Shown: positions 7,465-14,163 of the stretch, piece by piece
How the letters are laid out: the number at the start of each line of letters is the position of its first letter
Numbering within the stretch: the first letter of the stretch is position 1
The notes under the pieces: model-generated
What the model saw: the letters and a program-made list of their open reading frames with translations, nothing else
Database searches by the model: none
Told to the model about the DNA's origin: nothing
Origin: Phycisphaerae bacterium
GTDB taxonomy: Bacteria > Planctomycetota > Phycisphaerae > Phycisphaerales > SM1A02
Reading direction: 5' to 3'
Length of the DNA stretch: 14,269 nt
Assembly (NCBI GenBank): GCA_002862325.1
Contig: PKCT01000031.1
Location: 1-14,269 of the forward strand
Program-made: the position numbers and the translations under genes

Positions 7465-7499
7465 TTGACAACCTATTGTCAGCGGCAATATCATGATAT
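7465..7499 (+). promoter_or_regulatory. Strong promoter with two overlapping palindromic operators
   Basis: The -35 box is TTGACA (7465-7470, 6 of 6), followed by an 18-base spacer and the -10 box TATCAT (7489-7494, 5 of 6). The -35 lies within the inverted repeat TGACAA-CCTA-TTGTCA (7466-7481). The -10 lies within the perfect 12-base palindrome ATATCATGATAT (7488-7499). A repressor on either site would block RNA polymerase. The first repeat resembles operators of ArsR/SmtB- or MarR-like dimers in size only. No regulator gene is in the window. The predicted transcript start is about 7501, leaving a leader of about 70 bases before the chosen ATG. Confidence 0.7.
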
Positions 7500-7569
7500 G
7501 AGCGTGATTCGACGAGACACGTCGAGGTCGCTCTGCCCACCCACCCCACCCGAAACCGCGACGAGCCAC

Positions 7570-8430
7570 ATGTCCCAACTGACCTCGATCGGTCCCGAAC
7601 TCCCTCTGCCACGTTCCCAGGCCTACCGCGATTGGCTTGGGGTCGGCGCATCGGTGCTCTGTGCGATTCACTGCGCCGCGATGCCGTTCGTCGTGGGATT
7701 TCTCCCGCTGCTCGGTCTCAGCTTCCTGGCGGACCCGTCGTTTCATCAGTGGATGGTCGCGATCTGCCTCGCCCTTGCGCTCCTGGCCTTTGTTCCAGGC
7801 TGGCGTCGCCATCACCGGCTCGCCCCGGCGATCATCGGACTGGCGGGTCTCGGATTGATCACGTTCGCCGCTTTCGCAGGTCCAGAGGACTGTTGCCCCA
7901 CGCCGTGCGATGGCTCGGCGACCACCACCGATGGCACCGCAATGACCGTCGCGATGCCGGGCCCTGCGCCGTGCGCGATGACATGCTGCGACACTGCAGG
8001 GCAGAAGACCGGTGAATCCTCCACCGGGCCCACGCTCGCCGTGACCGATCTCGACGCGGGCGGAAAGAACGACGGCTGCGCAGCACCGTGTTGTTCGACG
8101 GCCAGCCCCTCCAAGATCACGACGGATGCGGCCTCGAAGTGCGTCGCGTCCTGCTGCGAGAACACATCGACGCCCCCCCCCGCCGGGAACGAGACCATGG
8201 CCGCGGTCTCGACACCCGAAAGTGCCGCATGCACCGCGGCCTGCTGCCCTGACGAAGGCGAGACGGTCCTGACCGCGGGAACCAGCGACTTCATGGCGCT
8301 CGTCTGGCTCTGGATGACACCGATCGGCGGCCTGATCCTCGTGGTCGCCCACCTCACCAACCATCGTCTCAGCGCCCACTGCAAGAGAGCGTGTTGCGCG
8401 GCGCCGACCAAGAAGTCCGCCACCTCGTGA
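7570..8430 (+). CDS. MerC-family membrane protein with repeated C-x3-C-C metal-binding motifs
   Basis: MerC proteins are four-helix inner-membrane carriers for Hg(II) and related metals. The first part fits: helix 1 with CAIHCAAMPFVVGFLPLLGL (Cys31, His34, Cys35), helix 2 at about res. 60-77, a basic loop GWRRHHR, and helix 3 at about 84-104. Instead of a short loop, 136 residues (105-240) follow. These carry CC-x3-C at 108-113 and C-x3-CC at 135-140, 170-175, 191-196 and 221-226, then helix 4 (241-262) and a last C-x3-CC (271-276) in the tail. By the positive-inside rule the Cys-rich loop is periplasmic and the tail cytoplasmic. The protein has 286 residues, against roughly 140 for classical MerC. 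ATG 7570 is used; ATG 7498 (24 residues longer) overlaps the predicted transcript start. Which metal is handled is unknown. Confidence 0.82.
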   Translation: MSQLTSIGPELPLPRSQAYRDWLGVGASVLCAIHCAAMPFVVGFLPLLGLSFLADPSFHQWMVAICLALALLAFVPGWRRHHRLAPAIIGLAGLGLITFAAFAGPEDCCPTPCDGSATTTDGTAMTVAMPGPAPCAMTCCDTAGQKTGESSTGPTLAVTDLDAGGKNDGCAAPCCSTASPSKITTDAASKCVASCCENTSTPPPAGNETMAAVSTPESAACTAACCPDEGETVLTAGTSDFMALVWLWMTPIGGLILVVAHLTNHRLSAHCKRACCAAPTKKSATS

Positions 8431-8582
8431 ACGGTCGCGAACCAATCCTGTGCGATTCGGACCGAAGCGTGACGGCGTACGTGAAAGCACGATCGCCACG
8501 AGGAAACTGAACACGACGGTCTGTTCGAATCCGTGATGCCCGCGTCCCCGCGTCGCATCAAGTCCTCTTTCTGGGAACCACT

Positions 8583-9818
8583 ATGATCGACGCTCAAGGA
8601 AAACGCCTGCCCGTCACGGTACTCTCGGGATTCCTCGGAGCCGGCAAGACGACCTTGCTGAACCACGTCCTGAACAATCGAGAGGGACTCAGGGTCGCGG
8701 TCATCGTGAACGACATGTCCGAGGTCAACATCGATGCCTCGCTCGTGCGCGACGGCGGATCGAAACTGTCGCGCACCGAGGAACGACTGGTCGAGATGAC
8801 CAACGGCTGCATCTGCTGCACCTTGCGGGAGGACCTGATCATCGAGGTCGAGCGGCTCGCGCGGGAGGGGCGGTTCGACTATCTCCTGATCGAGTCGACC
8901 GGCATCGGCGAACCGATGCCGGTGGCGGCGACATTCTCCTTTCGGGACGAGGAGGGACGGAGTCTCAGCGACGTCGCCGACGTGGACACCATGGTGACCG
9001 TCGTCGATGCGGCGAACTTCCTCCGCGACTTCGACAGCCGACAGAGCCTCAACGATCGCGACATGGGCGTGGGCGACGAGGATGAACGGACGATCGTCGA
9101 TCTGCTGACCGATCAGATCGAATTCGCCAACGTGATCGTCATCAACAAGTGCGACCTCGTGTCCACGGCGGACGCGGAACGACTCGAGGGCATCCTGCGA
9201 CATCTCAATCCCGACGCCCGCACCCTTCGGGTCTCCCGCGGACAGGTCGATCTCTCCCAGGTCGTGGGCACCGGCCTCTACGACGATGAAGCCGCGAGCA
9301 AGATGCCCGGCTGGGTGAAGGAACTCAACGGAGAACACATTCCAGAGACCGAGGAGTACGGGATCTCGAGCTTCGTCTATCGGAGACGGAAGCCGTTCCA
9401 TCCCGATCGTCTCATGCGGGCGCTCGGTACCGGACTCAAGGGCGTCGTGCGGTCCAAGGGCTACCTCTGGCTCGCATCCCGACCCGGTTTCTGCGGCATC
9501 TGGTCACAGGCGGGTGCCTCGCTCCAGATGGACCGCGCCGGCTACTGGTTCGCGGCCGTGGAACGCGAACAATGGCCCGACGATCCTGCACAACGCGAGT
9601 GGATCCAAAGCCACTGGGACGATGCGGTCGGCGATTGCCGACAGGAGATTGTCTTCATCGGTGCCGGCATGGATCGAGCGCAGATCGAGGCAACGCTCGA
9701 CAAGGCCCTGATCTCCGACGTCGAGATGGCGATGGGGCCCGCCACGTGGCTGGAATTCGAGGATCCGTTGCCCAGTTGGGACGTCGAAGACGAACACGCC
9801 CACGACATGTCCGTATGA
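8583..9818 (+). CDS. COG0523/CobW-type G3E GTPase, metal chaperone (ZigA/YciC-like)
   Basis: COG0523 proteins use GTP to load metals, often zinc, on client enzymes; several are zinc-starvation genes. The 411-residue protein has Walker A GFLGAGKTT (16-24), the metal motif CICC (76-79) within MTNGCICCTLREDL, Walker B ESTG (104-107), base recognition NKCD (188-191), and a C-terminal CobW_C domain beginning near YGISSFVYRRRKPFHPDRL (from 259). A short Asp/Glu/His tail (EDEHAHD) ends it. It is larger than short CobW/YjiA forms and fits the ZigA/YciC group. It starts 152 bases after the MerC-like gene and 22 bases before the oxidoreductase gene. No Zur-box-like site is evident in the 152-base gap. 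The metal is inferred from the family, not from the sequence. Confidence 0.93.
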   Translation: MIDAQGKRLPVTVLSGFLGAGKTTLLNHVLNNREGLRVAVIVNDMSEVNIDASLVRDGGSKLSRTEERLVEMTNGCICCTLREDLIIEVERLAREGRFDYLLIESTGIGEPMPVAATFSFRDEEGRSLSDVADVDTMVTVVDAANFLRDFDSRQSLNDRDMGVGDEDERTIVDLLTDQIEFANVIVINKCDLVSTADAERLEGILRHLNPDARTLRVSRGQVDLSQVVGTGLYDDEAASKMPGWVKELNGEHIPETEEYGISSFVYRRRKPFHPDRLMRALGTGLKGVVRSKGYLWLASRPGFCGIWSQAGASLQMDRAGYWFAAVEREQWPDDPAQREWIQSHWDDAVGDCRQEIVFIGAGMDRAQIEATLDKALISDVEMAMGPATWLEFEDPLPSWDVEDEHAHDMSV

Positions 9819-9840
9819 CGATGGACGACGCAGCGAGCAC

Positions 9841-11106
9841 ATGAGTTCCGACGCCCAGACAACCTCTGCCGAGCATCCTGCCGTGAGATCCTCCGAATCG
9901 GCGGAGCCGCGTCGCCGCGACCTCGACTGGCTCATCATCGGGGGCGGCGTTCACGGCGTGCACATCGCGACTCGTCTCATCACCGACGCGGGACTGCCGA
10001 CCGGCGACCTCCGGATCGTCGACCCGAGCCCGCGACTGTTAGAGCGATGGCACGACTGCACCACGACGACCGGCATGAGCCATCTGCGATCTCCATCGGT
10101 CCACCATCTCGACGTCGATCCGCTGGCCCTTCAGCGATTCGCCGGGAAGCGGAAGGACCGGACCGGCGGTGTGTTCGCGGCGCCGTTCGAGCGACCGAGC
10201 CTGGAGCTCTTCAATTCGCACTGCAACACGTTGACGCACCGCCTCGGTCTCGAGAACATCCACATCCGCCACAAGGCGATCTCGTGCCGGCCTCGCCCCG
10301 ATCGAGTCTCGGTCGAATTGTCGGACGGATCGCGGATCGACGCCCGTCACGTCGTCCTGGCGCTCGGCGTGAGCGATCAGCCCGCGTGGCCGATGTGGGC
10401 ACCTCACCCCCATCCACGGGTGCATCACGTCTTCGAACCCGGATTCGACAGCTGGCCGGCCTCCACCGAGACGGTGCTGGTCGTGGGGGGTGGGATCTCC
10501 GCAGGTCACGTATCGCTGCGGCTGCTCGCGGAGGGCCACCATGTTCACCTCGTCTCGCGCCACCCGTTGCGTGAGCATCAGTTCGACAGCGACCCGGGCT
10601 GGCTCGGTCCGAAGTACACGACCGACTTCCACCGCGAGCCCGATCCCGATCGGCGTCGAAGCATGATCACCCGCGCGAGACACCGTGGGTCGATGCCCAC
10701 GGACATGGCCCGCGCGATCAGACGTGCGATCGGGCGGGGTCGGATCGACTGGCACGAAGGCGAAGTCGCCGACGTCCGCGACCAGGACGACCGACTTGCG
10801 GTGCGTCTTGACGACGAATCGCCGCTCGAGGTGGATCGGATCCTGCTGGCGACGGGGTTCGCCACCCGACGTCCCGGCGGCGAGATGGTGGACGACCTGA
10901 TCGTCTCCGCATCGCTGCCCTGCGCGCGATGCGGATATCCCATCGTGGATCCATCGCTCCGATGGCATCCACTGGTGTACGTGTCGGGCCCCTTGGCCGA
11001 ACTCGAACTCGGACCCGTATCCCGGAACATCGCGGGCGCGCGGCGGGCCGGCGACCGGATCGTCGCGGCCGTCCGTTCTGAACGGGCCGGCAAGGTGTCA
11101 GCATGA
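9841..11106 (+). CDS. FAD/NAD(P)-binding oxidoreductase, SidA/IucD-like
   Basis: The 421-residue flavoprotein has an N-terminal FAD Rossmann motif GGGVHG (34-39) after the DWLIIGGG strand, a second dinucleotide motif GGGISAG (216-222) for NAD(P)H, and LATGF (336-340), the hallmark of N-hydroxylating and Baeyer-Villiger-type monooxygenases. The C-terminal part has a CARC knuckle (Cys361, Cys364) and VSGPLAELELGPVSRNIAGARRAGDRI. Proteins of this kind are often labelled lysine/ornithine N-monooxygenase-like or simply FAD/NAD(P)-binding. The substrate is unknown. The ATG is 22 bases after the GTPase stop; nearby ATGs at 9815 and 9821 are in another frame. Close spacing suggests co-transcription with the metal chaperone, so the enzyme may be a metal-linked redox partner, a metallophore-type hydroxylase or a client. 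That role is inference. Confidence 0.85.
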   Translation: MSSDAQTTSAEHPAVRSSESAEPRRRDLDWLIIGGGVHGVHIATRLITDAGLPTGDLRIVDPSPRLLERWHDCTTTTGMSHLRSPSVHHLDVDPLALQRFAGKRKDRTGGVFAAPFERPSLELFNSHCNTLTHRLGLENIHIRHKAISCRPRPDRVSVELSDGSRIDARHVVLALGVSDQPAWPMWAPHPHPRVHHVFEPGFDSWPASTETVLVVGGGISAGHVSLRLLAEGHHVHLVSRHPLREHQFDSDPGWLGPKYTTDFHREPDPDRRRSMITRARHRGSMPTDMARAIRRAIGRGRIDWHEGEVADVRDQDDRLAVRLDDESPLEVDRILLATGFATRRPGGEMVDDLIVSASLPCARCGYPIVDPSLRWHPLVYVSGPLAELELGPVSRNIAGARRAGDRIVAAVRSERAGKVSA

Positions 11107-11118
11107 GGATCACGACAA

Positions 11119-11535
11119 TCAGGCCTTGACGTCGGTCGGAATGCTGCGCTGGAATCGAAAGAAGTTCTCGGGGTCGTACTGGTTCTTGACGTCGATCCAC
11201 CTCGCGAAACCATCGCCGTAGTAGAGATCGGGCCAGTCCGAGATCGCGCGATCCCAGTAGCCGGGATAGCAGCCGCCGTCGAAGCCGGGACTCGCTGGCG
11301 GCTCCCACCGCGGACTGCTGATCCTGAGGAACCGAATTCCAGGTCGCCCCAAACTGACCGGAGAAGAGTGCTCCCCGGTGGGCGTACGCCGTGGCGTCGG
11401 GAGCGACCTCGTCGATCTTCCCGCCGCAACCGTGCATCAGGAGGAACGCCGAACTGCCGGCGCGATCCGGGTTCGACGCCCGGGCGATGAATCGATCGCC
11501 CAGATCCTGTGCCCCAGTGGCACGTGCCCCTGAGC
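11119..11535 (-). pseudogene. C-terminal remnant of a berberine-bridge-type FAD oxidase
   Basis: The minus strand carries the end of a BBE-domain oxidase in two frames. The first piece (from about 11535 down to about 11300) reads QDLGDRFIARASN, then AFLLMHGCGGKIDEVAPDAT, AYAHRGALFSGQFGATW. The second (about 11310 to 11119) reads PGFDGGCYPGYWDRAISDW, PDLYYGDGFARWIDVKNQYDPENFF, RFQRSIP. In intact family members these join as GATW...GGxYxNYxD...YYGxNxxRLxxVKxxYDPxNxFxFxQSIP. Here the link is shorter than usual and shifted by one base, and a stop lies at the upstream end, beside the tRNA gene. Only about 135 of a usual 450-500 codons remain. Flavin attachment and substrate domains are gone, so the gene is dead. 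It converges on the oxidoreductase gene 12 bases away. Confidence 0.82.
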
Positions 11536-11543
11536 GGGATCGT

Positions 11544-11549
11544 TATCAT
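11544..11549 (+). promoter_or_regulatory. -10 box of the tRNA-Val(TAC) gene
   Basis: TATCAT, 9 bases before the mature 5' end and identical to the -10 of the MerC-like gene. No clear -35 is present. Confidence 0.4.
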
Positions 11550-11558
11550 TCCGGTCCC

Positions 11559-11632
11559 GGGCGCTTAGCTCAGTTGGCTAGAGCATCCCCGTTACATGGG
11601 GAAGGTCGCTGGTTCGAGTCCAGTAGCGCCCA
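11559..11632 (+). tRNA. tRNA-Val, anticodon TAC
   Basis: A 74-base cloverleaf. The acceptor is GGGCGCT (11559-11565) with AGCGCCC (11625-11631) and discriminator A. The D-arm is GCTC/GAGC. The anticodon stem is TCCCC/GGGGA with loop GTTACAT (anticodon TAC, reading GTA and probably GTG). The variable loop is AGGTC. The T-arm is GCTGG-TTCGAGT-CCAGT. CCA is not encoded. It has the same layout as the valine tRNA at 7071, which reads GTG. Confidence 0.96.
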
Positions 11633-11834
11633 TTCGGCAGAACTGACGGTACGTCCTTGAATCCCGACGGGCGCGTGGTTACTTTCGGGTGGTCCCCTTC
11701 CATCCCGACGAGCAAGGATACCTACGACATGCATGCCGCCGCCCTCGGTCTGATCATCGTGCTGACCGCTGCCAACGAAGCGACATCACCTCGCCTCACC
11801 ATCATGGCCGGAGATGTCGCTGCGTCGACGGTCC
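11611..11834 (+). repeat. Tandem unit, copy 1 start (T-arm, leader, lipase 5' end)
   Basis: From the T-arm core GGTTCGAGTCC (11611-11621) through the leader to the lipase N-terminus, this stretch aligns to 14045-14269 with an offset of 2434-2435 bases. Identity is loose in the leader (TTyGGCrG, CTTGArTCyCGACGG, AAGGATACC) and complete over 11762-11834, 73 bases. Confidence 0.75.
11714..11718 (+). promoter_or_regulatory. Ribosome binding site AAGGA, lipase copy 1
   Basis: AAGGA lies 10 bases before ATG 11729. The sequence AAGGATACC is kept before the second copy, which favours the ATG over the upstream in-frame TTG at 11657. Confidence 0.5.
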
Positions 11835-13987
11835 GGATCCCGGAAAACCGAATCCAACGCGACGACCACAACGCCTACCTCGCGTTCGAAGGTGGCGGCT
11901 GGTATGCGCACAGTGCGCAAACCGGCGTCTTCGCCGGCGCGCTCGATCGGACTGCGGGCCCCGGCAGCGAAGGGGATCTTTCCGTTCCGTTCAAGAACGT
12001 GCGGATGATGAGCGGCACCTCGGGCGGATCGTGGTTCATGAGCCATGTCGCGACCAGTCACATCTTCGCCGAGACGCTCGAATCGGCGGTCGGCCGCAAC
12101 TTCTGGGATTCGATCGGATATCTGGGATCGCTTCGTGAGATCCTGACCGGGAGGTCTCTCGGGAATCAGACGCTTTGTGAGGTTCTGCAGACCGACGTGC
12201 CCTCCTGCGACGAGGACGGCGAGCAGATTCTGCAGATGGAGCTGTGTGAAGATCCGCTCGGCGGATCGTGGGACGTCCAAGTCCTCAGGCCCGAGCTGGA
12301 ACCGCTCCGAGTGGAACTCCAGCTGGATCTCGCCGTCGACCTCTCAGTCTCGGGAACGAGCGTATCGCCAGAGGAATCCGCCTTCGATGGCGTGGTGTCG
12401 GGACGCTACGATCCTGACACCCAGGCGGTGTCGATCGAGATCAAGGACGCGTTCGACGACGGTATCCTCTCCGTCTGCAGTCTGACCGTCGGAAGCGGCA
12501 CGGTGGCAGGCGAGGCATCGATCGAGGGCGGGTCTTCGTATTCGGCCGTCGGGTTCAGGATCGCCGACGACGACGACGGTATCGCCGAGGATCCGCTTTT
12601 CTCGCTGCTCTGGTTCATCGTGGTCTGCGACGAGTTCATGTACACCCGATTCGTCGAAAGCGTGGTGTTCGGTCCCCTCGGCATGAATCAGGAGCTCGCG
12701 GACGTCGATACCGACTCGTTCGATCGAAGACCGGACTGGGCACGGGATCTGGAGCTGATCTGGGTCTCCGCGTTCCTCACCGCACCGACCTACGTCTCGG
12801 CGTCGATCGACGAATCGCTGCGACCGATCGTCGTCCAACAGACGCCCCCCCCCGGCGAAACCGACGTCATCGCCACGCCGGCCAACTTCACGAGCGGAAC
12901 GCCCTCTTCGCCGCCGGCTCCACTTCGACCCGACGGTTCATCCGCGCCGATTGAGCTCGCCTATACCGTTCCCGGGTCGTCTGCGCGCCAGACTCGGGCG
13001 CTCGAAACCCCGATCGACCCGACGGTTCCGGTGATGCAGGCCGCGGCCTGCTCTGGTGCGGACTTCGGGAATCTCGCCCTCGCCGACTCCTCCAGCACCG
13101 AGCTGAACTATCTCCTCCGGGACGCCGCGCCACTGGTCTCGCTCGCGAACGACCGCGTGGAGGTGATTCGTGACAAGGTGATCCTCGAGGAGACGGCGAT
13201 CGCCGCGGACCAGAGGTTGGTTCGGTTCGTCGACGGGGTCTACACCGACGTGACCGGCGTCACCCCCCTCGTCGGTCGTCTCGCCGCGACGGGTGACCTG
13301 ACGGATGGTTTCCGAATCCTCTCGCTCCAGGAGGACGCCACCTGCGTGACGTGGCAGGCTCCGAATCTCGCGATCTCGCTCACGCTCGCACGACTCCTGG
13401 GTCTTCCGGACCAGGGACTGTGTCCGAGCACACCGACGAGACCGGGTCCGCCGCAGACCTTCATCCCCTCCGCGACGATCCCACCGAAGGTCACCTGGCA
13501 GTCCGATCCCGTGACGGTCGACGGCTTCAGCTTCCAGTACCGGGTGATCAGCATCGCGGTCGAGACGGTGGTCGAATCGCAGTACGGGATTCCCGCAGGG
13601 GTGAACGGTACGCTCGACGTCTTCCTCTACCGGTACCTGGGGCAGAATTCGACCTCGTGCGACCCTCCCTCAGAATCCGACGGACCGGGACCGATCGCGC
13701 CCTTCTCGCTCTGTGACCTCGCCTTTTTCGACGCCTTGTACAAGACCACCCGCCGTGCCGTCGCGACGCTCGGCGGTTGGCCGGCGATCGCACCCGCGCT
13801 CGGGGTCCCGGCGGGATGCGCCGGCGATTTCAACGCCGACCAACAGGTCGACGGTCGGGATCTCGCGGATTTGCTGGTCGGCTGGGGTCGCGTCGACCTC
13901 GGCGATCCGCGAGACCTCAATCTCGACGCGGAGATCGGTGCCGCGGACGTCGGTGCACTCCTCGGCCTGTGGGGGGAATGTCCCTGA
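11729..13987 (+). CDS. Exported cPLA2/patatin-like lipase with dockerin-like tail
   Basis: This 752-residue protein resembles lysophospholipase/cPLA2 catalytic domains, which hydrolyse acyl esters with a Ser-Asp dyad. FEGGGWYAHSAQTGVFAGAL (53-72) stands at the oxyanion motif, SGTSGGSWFMSHV (95-107) gives nucleophile Ser98, and FVDGVYTDVTGVTPLV (from about 500) gives Asp502. The Arg following GGG in cPLA2 (SGGGFRAM) is absent here. About 400 residues separate Ser and Asp, with a beta-rich insert. The N-terminus (MHAAALGLIIVLTAANEA) is a short export signal with no basic residue. The C-terminus has two EF-hand/dockerin-like loops (Asp700-Asp711 and Asp729-Asp740, each ending LLVGWG or LLGLWG), typical of exported Phycisphaerae proteins. 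ATG 11729 has AAGGA upstream. TTG 11657 would add 24 residues, including Arg and Lys. A second copy begins at 14164. Confidence 0.75.
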   Translation: MHAAALGLIIVLTAANEATSPRLTIMAGDVAASTVRIPENRIQRDDHNAYLAFEGGGWYAHSAQTGVFAGALDRTAGPGSEGDLSVPFKNVRMMSGTSGGSWFMSHVATSHIFAETLESAVGRNFWDSIGYLGSLREILTGRSLGNQTLCEVLQTDVPSCDEDGEQILQMELCEDPLGGSWDVQVLRPELEPLRVELQLDLAVDLSVSGTSVSPEESAFDGVVSGRYDPDTQAVSIEIKDAFDDGILSVCSLTVGSGTVAGEASIEGGSSYSAVGFRIADDDDGIAEDPLFSLLWFIVVCDEFMYTRFVESVVFGPLGMNQELADVDTDSFDRRPDWARDLELIWVSAFLTAPTYVSASIDESLRPIVVQQTPPPGETDVIATPANFTSGTPSSPPAPLRPDGSSAPIELAYTVPGSSARQTRALETPIDPTVPVMQAAACSGADFGNLALADSSSTELNYLLRDAAPLVSLANDRVEVIRDKVILEETAIAADQRLVRFVDGVYTDVTGVTPLVGRLAATGDLTDGFRILSLQEDATCVTWQAPNLAISLTLARLLGLPDQGLCPSTPTRPGPPQTFIPSATIPPKVTWQSDPVTVDGFSFQYRVISIAVETVVESQYGIPAGVNGTLDVFLYRYLGQNSTSCDPPSESDGPGPIAPFSLCDLAFFDALYKTTRRAVATLGGWPAIAPALGVPAGCAGDFNADQQVDGRDLADLLVGWGRVDLGDPRDLNLDAEIGAADVGALLGLWGECP

Positions 13988-14163
13988 CGGTACGTCGCAT
14001 CACACCGTCGCGGCGACAGCTCCAGCCACGATAGTGAGGTCACAGGTTCGAGTCCTGTTGGGCCCATTTGGCGGATTTCAACGCCTATCTCTTGAGTCTC
14101 GACGGCCGTATAGGTACGTTTACTGGGCTTTTATTCACTCCGGGGAGAAAGGATACCTTTGAC
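13988..14163 (+). other. Spacer between the two lipase copies
   Basis: It holds the broken tRNA end at 14037-14066 and a leader aligning with the leader of copy 1. I see no intrinsic terminator after the first lipase. The minus-strand frame starting MGPTGLEPVTS is a known type of false ORF made by reversed tRNA ends. Confidence 0.5.
14037..14066 (+). pseudogene. tRNA 3' remnant (T-arm and acceptor strand)
   Basis: AGGTC, then ACAGG-TTCGAGT-CCTGT (perfect 5-bp T-stem, 14042-14058), TGGGCCC (14059-14065) and A. This is the variable loop, T-arm, 3' acceptor strand and discriminator of a tRNA. A matching 5' GGGCCCA and a proper anticodon arm are missing from the bases upstream, where only fragments such as AGCTC and CACGATAGTG occur. 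The T-stem and acceptor differ from both valine tRNAs in a paired manner, so it came from another tRNA, possibly an isoleucine-type one. The identity is weak. Confidence 0.7.

Noticed and set aside
7812..9401. 529-codon open frame on the minus strand
   Set aside because: Antisense to the MerC-like and COG0523 genes, both of which have clear motifs. The shadow protein has none.
10039..10968. 309-codon open frame on the minus strand
   Set aside because: Antisense to the flavoenzyme with its two GGG motifs; the protein has no recognisable feature.
7122..14055. GGTTCGAGTCC present at 7123, 11611 and 14045 as possible attachment sites
   Set aside because: It is the normal conserved T-arm core of tRNAs, so the identity alone is no evidence of att sites. 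Only the constant unit spacing at the last two is kept as a finding.
13627..14067. Minus-strand frame starting MGPTGLEPVTS
   Set aside because: This start is a well-known artefact from reading the tRNA T-arm and acceptor on the wrong strand. The similar VGDIGLEPTTSAM at 7104-7304 is another case.
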